From: Tubulanus polymorphus
Taxonomy: Eukaryota; Nemertea; Palaeonemertea; Tubulaniformes; Tubulanidae
Direction: 5' to 3'
DNA: 64,000 bases
NCBI RefSeq assembly: GCF_964204645.1
Contig: NC_134030.1
Span: 19,721,110 to 19,785,109 of the forward strand
Shown here: positions 1-9,700 of the stretch, in pieces
Numbering within the stretch: the stretch's first letter is position 1
Layout: each line of letters opens with the position of its first letter
Made by a program: the position numbers and the translations under genes
Notes under the pieces: generated by a model
What the model saw: the letters and a program-made list of their open reading frames with translations, nothing else
Told to the model about the DNA's origin: nothing
Databases searched by the model: none

Positions 1-1015
1 CTTCGACCGTTGTCACCTGCTAAGTGCGCCTGAATCCACCTAAATCGGAAACCACATGCCCAGCAATGAGTTGAGAAGATACACATTATCCGTGTAAGAT
101 GGATGACGAGAGAAATTATAGAGAATTATTCAGCCCAAGATGAACAATTCTTGAATAGAAGAGCATTTATTAAAAGCAACGTTTCGGCTAAAATACACTA
201 TTGGCCATCATCAAGCGTACTGAAGCGCCATCTCGGTATGTTGGTATCATTCACAGATTCACAATTCAAAATTGAAAACTCACCTATTCAATAAGCACTA
301 CATAAATGATTTTACCTTGAACTGTTTGAATAAGATTATTTACATGTATTGTTATTTTTTTCATTGTGTTTTATATATCAGCTCACTGTCTTATGTTTTA
401 TGTCTATCATCTTGTTATTAGTCCAATTTTTGTATCATCGTGAATTTCTAAAATCAGTTGAGTTTATGTAACGGACTGTGCATAAATATTTATTAGATTT
501 ATCGTTATTCCTTAATATATTAATGACGTGATATAAATGTGAGCGGTTTGCCATTCCAAACTTCCAATTCGACTATTGTCACCTGTTTGTGCGCCTGGGA
601 TTTGTACCATCGCTTGTCCCGGCTTGTTCCAAACTTATTGGTAGATGAAAATTGATCGTGTTCACTTGTCCCATGAATTGAAGTGCGCTAGGGGTGGAGC
701 ATTTGAACTAACTTGGTATACTTGATTTGAACTTGGGTCACCCTGCTTGTCTTCTGTTCGGCATCCGAGCTAGTCAGCAGTATCACTCCGACTGTGTTCA
801 AACCCGTAGCATCTCTGGCCGTTTATCCACCATTTGTCAGCTCGGAAAATGAGTGGATTCGGACCCGGGGCACCAATTTGCATGAGTGCTTGCAATGACT
901 GGCACACACAACTATCGTTGACAGAAAAGGGCAAAAAACACAGAGCATATGTTGTATTTAATCATGCAGGTTGACTGTTTCTATTCAACTCATTGAATGT
1001 CACAAATATATCGTG
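1..1015. other. Gene-free left flank
   Basis: I see no supportable coding exon here. Positions 1-34 and about 568-601 share a short motif reading roughly TTCGAC..TTGTCACCTG followed by TGCGCCTG, so a repeat family is present. Around 172-215 there is a fold-back sequence (AACGTTTCGGCTA ... GGCCATCATCAAG) like that at the ends of the inverted elements near 54.0 and 58.8 kb. The open frame at 103-294 runs through that repeat and is not convincing as a gene. Confidence 0.5.
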
Positions 1016-1021
1016 TTTATT
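1016..1021 (-). terminator. Poly(A) signal of the cysteine-rich peptide gene
   Basis: TTTATT on the plus strand is AATAAA on the minus strand, about 30 bases past the stop codon of the peptide gene. Position and sequence fit a canonical polyadenylation signal. Confidence 0.65.
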
Positions 1022-1050
1022 CAATATCTGCACATCTCCCCAGTCTTGTA

Positions 1051-1440
1051 TTAATAACAACATGCCCCCATAGGCTTAAAACAACAATTCGGCACCTCAT
1101 ATTCACCGAGCCACCAATATACACCCTTTTTTGTACCGCACCAACACTCGATTCCTCTCTTAACCTTTCGCACACCTGTAAATGAGCTCGGTCTTATTAC
1201 AACCAGCCCGATCCGAAACAAGCAGGTTCGAATCCCGAGTATTGGCCTCGAGTAAAAAGTAACGGTTGACTTACTCTTATTTACTCTGCGACAATGAACT
1301 TAAGTTTATGTTCGCTTAGTTAGAAATGCATATTTAAAACAATTGAATCGATTAAATTATCAAAGCCTACCTTCAGTTGCCGCGACGGCCCCGATGACCA
1401 TAAACAAGGCAAACGCGATGACAAGAGTTTTAGTAAACAT
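1051..1440 (-). CDS. Secreted six-cysteine peptide precursor (defensin- or toxin-like)
   Basis: Two coding exons on the minus strand, 1440-1371 and 1175-1051, join in phase 1 to give 64 residues. Residues 1-20 form a textbook signal peptide (Lys near the start, then an Ala/Val/Ile/Phe/Leu core and small residues before cleavage). A short basic propeptide ends with Lys-Arg at 29-30, a likely processing site, leaving a mature peptide of about 34 residues. Cysteines are at 34, 36, 54, 55, 62 and 63: C-x-C, then CC, then CC. A C-x-C start and terminal CC are typical of defensin-like peptides, including sea-anemone-type channel toxins, but the spacing matches none that I can name. A donor at 1370, an acceptor at 1177-1176, a 5'UTR intron, a TATA box and AATAAA all support a real gene. 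Whether it acts in defence, venom or signalling is unknown. Confidence 0.75.
1225..1235 (+). repeat. Pol III B-box-like motif inside the peptide-gene intron
   Basis: GGTTCGAATCC is an exact tRNA B box. No cloverleaf or A box at a normal distance is apparent, so this is probably the remains of a tRNA-derived SINE. Confidence 0.35.
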
Positions 1441-1563
1441 TCTGATGAATGAAATAAATGATTCAATTAGATTTACCGAAATAACAAATAACATCTACGG
1501 AGTAACATCTACATGTAACTATGCAATGAAATATTTGAGCTTGTCGTCTATAGCTTCACTTAC

Positions 1564-1620
1564 CTCGTTACCAGTGAGGATACAGTCGAACAGAGTTCTT
1601 CGTTTGACGTGTGTTGACAC
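1564..1620 (-). other. Non-coding first exon of the peptide gene
   Basis: On the minus strand a strong donor (GAG then GTAAGT) follows 1564. The matching acceptor (TCATTCATCAG) ends just before 1441, one base upstream of the ATG at 1440-1438. This gives a 5'UTR intron of about 120 bases. The 5' end near 1620 is inferred from the TATA box, not seen directly. Confidence 0.55.
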
Positions 1621-1643
1621 GAAATTACACAAAATCGATCTCA

Positions 1644-1650
1644 ATTTATA
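1644..1650 (-). promoter_or_regulatory. TATA box of the peptide gene
   Basis: The minus strand reads TATAAAT here, about 25-30 bases before the inferred transcript start and 80 bases before the 5'UTR donor. A TATA box fits a small, highly or tissue-specifically expressed secreted peptide gene. Confidence 0.5.
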
Positions 1651-1971
1651 GAAGTCATTTTGGCAGCACATGTTAGTGGCTTTTGATAATAAATGTAAAT
1701 TAAATTGCCACCTCTGGATTAGTATGGCGGCTTTTTTAATATTGTCTAATGAAATCCGTGATATTATGTTTTCATAATTATCAGCGTTTGAAATAAAAGT
1801 TCCACGCGCAATTTGGAATAACGAGTACAGTTAGGATGTGTCAAACATACCCTGTTGGGATCGGGTCGTGTGGATTTCTGAATTTTTACAAAAGGCCTTA
1901 AATATCTTTTTAGGTAGTGACATCTACCGGAGGCCTCGTGCAAATATTCGTCTGTGTTGGTTTGAAAAAGC

Positions 1972-2153
1972 TCTCCCTCTCCCTCTCCCTCTCCCTCTCC
2001 CTCTCCCTCTCCCTCTCCCTCTCCCTCTCCCTCTCCCTCTCCCTCTCCCTCTCCCTCTCCCTCTCCCTCTCCCTCTCCCTCTCCCTCTCCCTCTCCCTCT
2101 CCCTCTCCCTCTCCCTCTCCCTCTCCCTCTCCCTCTCCCTCTCCCTCTCCCTC
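1972..2153 (+). repeat. (CTCCCT)n hexanucleotide array
   Basis: About 30 near-perfect copies of CTCCCT, followed to about 2190 by degenerate CCCT repeats. One strand is all pyrimidine. It lies upstream of the peptide gene on that gene's strand. The long Leu-Pro and Leu-Ser reading frames across it are artefacts of the repeat. Confidence 0.95.
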
Positions 2154-2199
2154 CCTCTAGCTCTCGCCCTCCCTCCCTCCCTCCCTCCCTCCCCCTCTC

Positions 2200-3480
2200 A
2201 GATCGCAGTGTTGATTGCTTTGCTGAAACATGTTGATTTATTGATTTGCATATTCAGGTTTAACCTCGTAATCATTACATCACACTAATGATGTGCGTCA
2301 ATGATTATCAGTTTCAATCCAATTCCAGACATATTATATCACACTGGTTGAAAAATGAGATAATTAACATTCTATATTTCAGCAAAAATAAGGAGCTAAC
2401 GGTATGTCTGACACCAATATATTTCAATCCTGTAAACACCTCTTCCATTATATGACCTTATCGAACACATGTCAGATGTACACATGCGTATGTATGTAAA
2501 TGTAATGTATGAATCGTGTCTCGATTTACCTAAGGACTGACGACGACGTGTAACAATGGGGTACCCGCAGTGCTACTGTGGCAATCGAGGATTCCACGTA
2601 TGGCAGGCGAGGATCCGCCAGGTGTCGCTAGTAGATAGTTGGTCGTCCACGTTCGATTTCGTCTACATTTCAATTAAACCTAAATTAACTTTTCTCTTAA
2701 ATGAATGAATCATTTTTGGAAACTATACCGATATCCGATTAGAAGAATGAAAGTATTGTATATTGGTAGGTGCTGTGATAGTATATAGATTGAGGAGTTC
2801 AAAAATCCAGTTCAAATGTCATTGAAAATGAACTAATTTTGACAACGAACGACCTACTGCTTGTCGCGCCATCTGGTGGTATAGCTGGTTTCGCGGGTAC
2901 CCCATTGCAAGGTTTAGATGTTCTAGTCACGATCTGTTCAGTCGAAACTGGACCCAACATACCATATAACATTCGTATTTATAGATGCTTCAATCTAAAC
3001 GAAATTGAGGATGAGAAACATTTGCCCGCATTTCACTCTACTGCATTTTCGGGCTTTAACACCACAAAAACCGGTTTCCCGGTCGGGGCAATCAAGAGAA
3101 TGGGTAGGTGTAGGTAGGGATTTTTTTTTTCCTTATAAAAAACATTTTTCGGGTATTCTTCTGACTCTGGATAGGTCGCCGTAAATAATCTTTTACAGGG
3201 CCAACTTTTCCAGTTAAGCTATTGGCAATTGGCAAGGTGGTCCAGGAATTCCGTAATTTTCAATCCGAGGTCACTATATCAATGTTAGAACACAGCTGCA
3301 TCGTTTCCAGAATCAAATCCGATGTAATAAAATATTTTCATGTGAAACGATTTATCTGAACCGATTTGATACTTTGAGAACCGATACATTGAAATAAATA
3401 CATTCTATATTTCCGATAGAAATGTTGCTTACGCGACACCGGATGTTCATCCATATTGAATGGAACAGGCAACCAGTCTA
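2200..3480. other. Intergenic DNA between the peptide gene and USF2
   Basis: No exon recognised. About 2540-2640 carries a fragment of the SINE-like body (GAGGATTCCACG ... CCAGGTGTCGCTAGT) that recurs near 25.8, 36.9 and 51.5 kb. The rest looks unique and AT-rich. Confidence 0.5.
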
Positions 3481-3485
3481 CTGCC

Positions 3486-3600
3486 TGAGAAATCCCAAGA
3501 TGACGTCATCGCAATCTGCCCATTTGGATCGAGTATTACCGGGCGTGCGCACTAGAGAGATTCCGAGATGACGTCATTGCAATTTGCCAATTGGGATCGA
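3486..3600 (+). promoter_or_regulatory. Duplicated CRE plus C/EBP-like block upstream of USF2
   Basis: Two related segments of about 50 bases, 68 bases apart, each contain TGACGTCA (3501-3508 and 3569-3576), a perfect cAMP-response element. Each is followed at once by a C/EBP-like half-site (CGCAAT or TTGCAAT). They lie 200-280 bases upstream of the USF2 start codon. CREB/ATF binding is the family expectation; use in this organism is inferred. Confidence 0.5.
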
Positions 3601-3664
3601 GCAACCAGATTCGCGCTGCGAGAGGGAGAGACGGTGGACGCCATTTTGTTTGAGTTGTCGCTGC

Positions 3665-3706
3665 TCACATGACCGTCGGATTGTTTCTACAGCTCATCAC
3701 ATGACC
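3665..3706 (+). promoter_or_regulatory. Paired TCACATGACC E/M-boxes upstream of USF2
   Basis: TCACATGACC occurs exactly at 3665-3674 and again at 3697-3706, 32 bases apart (about three helical turns). The core CACATG flanked by T and AC is the extended E-box (M-box) favoured by bHLH-zipper factors of the USF and MITF/TFE families. This suggests autoregulation or a MITF/TFE input to the USF2 gene. Confidence 0.5.
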
Positions 3707-3779
3707 GGTTTGTTTGGCCCCGTGATCAAAATTTACTGGCAACAATTCCTGGAAGCAGAGCCACGAATTTCAAACCCAC

Positions 3780-6700
3780 ATGGACATGTTAGATCCGACC
3801 CTCGATCATACCGGGTAAGATGGCATTTTATTTCGATTCGAATTGGAGACGAACCGAATTTGATTTGTTGGCAAATATAATAATGGCGGGCGACCGATAA
3901 CAGAACAGGCCCTTCCCCAAGTTAGCTCTCTCCTCCGACGCGACGCAGCAAAAAAAAAACAGTTTTAAAGTTAAACTTGGCTTACCTAACGCCTATATCG
4001 ACTCGTTTAGAACTGAAAACAAATTCTATTTACTGTCAGTCAGGCACTTATAAAATGTCTATTTTATTTTCGTCTAGCATCTAGATCTATTTTTGGGATC
4101 ATTATCTTAATAATTTTTTTTTTTTTAATCTCAAGTAGCCTATAGGATTTTTTATTGACTTAATCAAATCTTTAAATGATGTGTCCCCGATAACTAAGGC
4201 TCGTATCTTGATTTTCTCACGTTGAAAGGGGAAAAAGATCCGCTCCTCCTTATTTCCAAGATGACGTAATTTACCGAGATCGACCAAAAGATCAGAAATT
4301 TTCAGCAGTATCGATGAATTTGATTCTTAGGCTGCCAGACGAAAATCATCAAATGAGCCATCAGGGGTGGTTGCTCAAAAGTTGGTTAGAGTTAACCAGT
4401 GGATAGTTGATGAGGTGACATTGAAATTGAAATTTCATTGTTACTATGGTATTTTATGGCCAGTTATCTTAAACCAACTTTTGAGCAACTGGCCTAGGCC
4501 TATATCCATTCAGTACCTACCACACAATAGGCCTATGATTTCACTGAAAATTTTTTAAATAATTAGAAAATTTGACTCGAAATTGATAAGAATGTAGAAG
4601 AAATTGAAGAGCGGTAATAACCCAGTGCCACTGTTAGGCCTAGCTATCCTTGAGGGATTATCGCCGGATCCTCGCTTCCCTCAGTAGCCTCGCCGTTATA
4701 CCAATTACGTACATTTTTTTCGCCTAAACTTGCGTAAATATTTTGATCGATCCGTTTCGAAAGGGTTCTTACAGATCTGGAAATCCGAAATTCCCTGATA
4801 ATTCTCTGATTTTCCCTGACCCTTGACCAACAATTCCCTGAAAATTCCCCGATTTTTCCCTGACCTTAGACAGATAATTCCCCAATTTTTCCCTGACCCT
4901 TGACCAACAATTCCCTGATAATTCCCCGATTTTTCCCTGACCCTTGACCAATAATTCCCCGATTTTACCCTGACCCTTGACCAACAATTCCCTGATAATT
5001 CCCCGATTTTTCCCTGACCCTTGACCAATAATTCCCCGATTTTACCCTGACCCTTGACCAACAATTCCCTGATAATTCCCTGATTTTTCCCTGACCCTTG
5101 ACACCCAAAATTCCCTGATTTTCCCTGACCATTGACCAAAAATTCCCCGATCATCGCCACCAGCAGCAAAAACAAACGGGACGCCAAAAATTCAAATTTC
5201 CTGATTAGATTGCGAAACTTTCATATCATTTCTCTGTAATTGCAGGGATCCAGATGGAAAAGGCGATTCGCCCGGTCCTGAATCACACGTTCAATTACAC
5301 GGTGATTCAGTCGAAGGTATCGTATCGAACCACTGCAAGTATCGTATCCAGACAGTTTTACTACTTTTTTTTCCACTTGATTTTGTTTCATTTTTAGCCC
5401 ACTATGCGGGCTATTGCGTTCACTTTTCGTCCGTTCGTCCGTCCGTAGATGGAATCCAGTTATTTTGGGAAGTTTTGAGACGCTTCAATGTAATGTCTTG
5501 ATATTTGGGTTACACGTGTATCTACCTTCGATACATCTTCAGCCCAAAACTGGCCCTCTAAGATTCAAGATGGCCGACTGGCAGCCATTTTTGTTCGCCA
5601 AAATCAGCACTTTTTACACGTTTTTGAACTTTTTTAGGGAAATTTTGAAGATGCTTTGATCAATACCTTGATGGTTCATATATTTGAATTTCCCAGGGCC
5701 CATCGGCATAGCCTAACACAAATTGGGTCGATCGGACTCAAGATGGCCGTCCTATGACCTTTTAAGTGCCCAAAAATGTCAATTTTGGTCCGAATTCTGA
5801 CTCCTGTAGCATTCTACTGGTAAGTTTCAAGGTCATTGGTTTTTGTATATGGTCACCAGGGGGCGTTGAATATTGTAACTGTTCAATTGTTGAGCGTTTG
5901 AAACCACTTGGGCATGGTGTCCCTGGGACCCCTAGTTTATCGTCGTTTTGCGGAAATGACCTCGTTTATAGATTAATTCTCTTAACGCGCTTATACGCCT
6001 AATGCTCTGTGCGAATTGGGAGATCAAAAGTTTTTGTTAACGAAGTTGTTTCCGTGAGTTTACACCGTAATGCGGTGTACAAATCGCCGATGGACTTTTC
6101 GTAGTACGTCGCATCACGGTGTACTGATGTTATTAGTAATTTATTAGTTTTATCTCTATTGAAAGATGGCAGCACCTGTCAAACAAAGTGAAATATTAGT
6201 AATTAACGATACACTGGGTGTAGATTGCACTATTGTGATATTCGTGTTGTCCCGCGCACTGGGTTGGAATTTTTTTTAAAGTTTTTTCGAATCACCTAGC
6301 GCGTTTGGAATTTGATGGTGAAACTTAACAGGGGCGGATCTAGGAATATTGGAAAGCGGGGTACAAAAGAAAGAGCAGCCATATCAAAGGTCACTTCGGG
6401 CTGCCTTCAACTAGGGTTAGATTTTCTTGAAGAGATATCCCGAAAGATATGTATTTTCCAAGGGGATCAGTTTTCAATTTATAGGCTTCGTATGATAGTC
6501 TGTCTCGACAAAAAGGGCATGCGCTATGGGAAGGCAGTGGTTTGGGCACCCAAACAGCCCGTGTAGGGTGTAAGCACAAACCGGGCCTATGTCTATGAAT
6601 CGAGTTTAAAATGTATCGATAATTGTTTTGTAGATGCGGATGAAAGTCTCGTGGCCGGTCAATCAATCGCGTTAGATCCGACGACTAACATTCACTATCA

Positions 6701-9700
6701 ACTGCGGCCGGAACCTGGAAGTCAAGGTACGTTACTAAACTCGGCCCAGATTCGCGATAACTCTTACGGTCAAACTTTTATAGGCCTGCATCATTTGGAT
6801 TAACCCTTTCAGTGAGTCTACACCGTGGTGCGGCGTTGAATTCAGTTTATCTTAAATCGTTTTAGGCCTTTTATCCTTGTTGTGAATCTGAACTCGGCTA
6901 ATTAGTAATTGATTAGTCAGCACTGAAAGGGTTTTAAGTGTGTGTTCGTCGCGATTCTGTTGAATTCGTTTTGGATTGAAATTTTTTTTTTTCGCAATAT
7001 TTTTCTAGGTCAGGTAACGTACCGAGTTGTACAAGTGACACAGCCCCTGGAAGGCGGGGGAGATGCCACGCAGGTAACCATTACTTATAATTCATTTAAT
7101 CAAAATTTGAACTCGTAAATAAAGCCGCACGATATCAAGGGTTTTCTGCTTAAAAATTGGCTAGGCTTGATACGCAAATTATTAAAATGAAAAAATAGTT
7201 AATCGCTGGGGTTTAGTTCAAGCCTGGTATGTTGACTGGCTCAACTACGTTAATGTACTGTATCACGACGGGATACGAAAAATTATCTTCGAAATCGTAG
7301 GGTTCAAACAGGCACTATACTAAATAGAATTTATTTGAACTGACGAATAATTCAGTGATGGCAAGATTAGAATTCCGAATTGCGATATGTATTTATTAAA
7401 CAGGGATGGGTTCATTGCGGGCAGTGCAACTTGTGAATAGCGGCATATTTGAATAATCCTTTATATATGATATCCAAATCATGGTATTTGGAGCCATCCC
7501 TTTCTCCGGTGGGTAGCTCGGAATATAATCGAGCCGTCCTTTATACAGAGATGCTAGTTTTCCGGAAATATCCGGAATTCCGGAAATTTAGGATCGCCGA
7601 TGTCAATTCCGGAAATTCTGTGAGAATTCCTCGCGGCGACCTGTAATGGCACGGACCGCAAAAGCGTTCGTTTGCTTGTACTCGTCGTCGCTTCTGTGTT
7701 ATTTTATCTTGGTCTCCGTTTCCGAGGATGTTCTGCTACAATGTATATATGTGTGCTTGTGGTGGTATCTGTGCGTGCGTAGGCGGAGCGCCACTGTTGT
7801 GACGCCATTTCCAATTAATTTTACGCGCCGTTGTACATCGTCCCGCTGACGGCCAACAATGTGAAGATGCACGTGGTAATAATTAAGATGATATTTGATA
7901 AATATCATCTTAATTATAACCATGCGCGTGCTATGTCCTGAGGCACACAGCTTTGTAACTTTCTTTTTGCCTGCAGCTGTCAAGCGGGACGGTCTGCAAA
8001 ATGAGCACGCACGGAAAGATTGTCAGTCGGGAGTCGGCCGATATAAAGGCAATTGACAGCGGTATAAAAAATAAATTTAACTGGCACTGGCTAGAGTGTA
8101 AGGACAGTAACGGGGACTACTTATCGAACTACATTCGTAAGTTAGACTTAGCTGGCGTGGCGTACTGCGTCGTTTGTAAAGACCAGGTCAAATACGGTAG
8201 TGGTGGGAAAAAAGATATTCTTCGTCACCCGGATAGCGCGCGGCATAAGAAGGCAGCGAGGGATGTGAAGCACAACGAATGCCTGCCGTCGTATTTTCAG
8301 ATTGAAGATGCCGATCGTGATACTGCATCTCCGGTGATGCAAAAACGCAAAATTTTTCCTGGGGAGAATTTTTCTGACCCCCCGTTCTAAATTCCGGAAT
8401 TTTGGTACTTTGGCCCTAGCATCTCTGTTTATATATGATATCCAAATCATGGTATTTGGAGCCATCCCTTTCTCCGGTGGGTAGCTCGGAATATAATCGA
8501 GCCGTCCTATATATATGATATCCAAATCATGGTATTTGGGGCCATCCCTTTCTCCAGTGGGTAGCTCGGAATGTAATCGAAATGTAGCTATTTGGAGCCA
8601 TCCGTTTGTCTAGCGAGTGATTCTGAGAATATTCAGATCATGATCTAACGGTGGATGGAATGGTTATTTCAGGTGATCGCTAGTCCGTTCAGTAACGGTA
8701 ATTCGCCGACTGACGATTCTCAACCGGAAACGCGTTTTACGTATTTCCCGAACACGACGACGGCAGACGTCACTCAGGCTGCGGCCGACGTGGCAACGAT
8801 ACCGGTCGGGCAGGTCTCCGCTGCCGGGGGTACGTAACCTCTCTATCACTCCTTATGACATCATTAACACTTTCAGTGCATCTACACCGCAGTGCGGTGT
8901 ATAAATCAGTGATAGATTTTGCTAGTACACCGCGGTGCGGTGTATTGATGTACTTAGTAATTATCTATCTTGAAAAATGGCAGCACCTGTCAAACAGTGA
9001 AATATTAGTAACTAATGATACACCGGACTGCAGTGTAGATGCACTATAGTGGTATTCCCTTTATTCAACACACTAGGGTGGAATTTTTTAAAATTTTCAA
9101 ATTATCTCTAGCATTATAGGGTATTAATTAGTCAGCACTGAAAGGGTTAAATCGTCTAAATATAAGGCGGCGCATTATACCCTACAACTACATTAAATAT
9201 CTTTAAACCCGTTCAGAAAGTTTATGAAGAACCCTCCCAGAAGAGAAGGTCGTCAGCATGATTCCCCATATGACATCATCAATTTGCTGTATCGGCCCAT
9301 TCAAAAGAGACGGCTGTCGGTAAATGCCCTCATGACATCATGAAATTGATCCATTTCAGCAACTTTCAGCAAAGAAAAAATGGCTGTTATCATGATTCCA
9401 CCTATGATGTCAACAATGTTCTATCTTTGCTTTCAAAAATGATTTAGCGTCTCTATAGACCCTCACTAGAAATATGGCTGCCTGTATAAATCTCCCAATG
9501 ACATCATCAAATTGCTGTATAGACCCTTTTAGAAAATATGGCTACCTGTGTAAAATCTCCCAATGACATCATCAAATTGCTGTATTGACCCTTTTAGAAA
9601 ATATGGCTGCCTGTGTAAAATCTCCCAATGACATCATCAAATTGAAAAGATGGCTGCCTACATAAAACCCTCATTCACTGTCCGTGTTTTGAAAGTTTTC

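Larger units (their letters stand above)
7457..8590 (+). repeat. About 80-bp tandem repeat interrupted by a transposon
   Basis: Units beginning TATATATGATATCCAAATCA and containing GGAGCCATCCCTTTCTCC occur at about 7459-7541, 8428-8506 and 8508-8590. The transposon at 7546-8427 separates unit 1 from unit 2. Unit 1's own left edge preserves the undisrupted target sequence. Related GGAGCCA units recur at 35.56-35.99 kb. Confidence 0.8.

Noticed and set aside
1838-2288. Two long frames rich in Leu-Pro or Leu-Ser
   Set aside because: They are translations of the (CTCCCT)n microsatellite; any frame of this repeat stays open.
3584-3880. 98-codon frame over the USF2 promoter and first exon
   Set aside because: The real coding frame here starts at 3780 and matches the USF2 N terminus; the longer frame is a different one through promoter sequence.
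4705-5187. 160-codon minus-strand frame of Gly/Lys/Gln repeats
   Set aside because: Lies in a tandem array inside USF2 intron 1, with no splice or start evidence.
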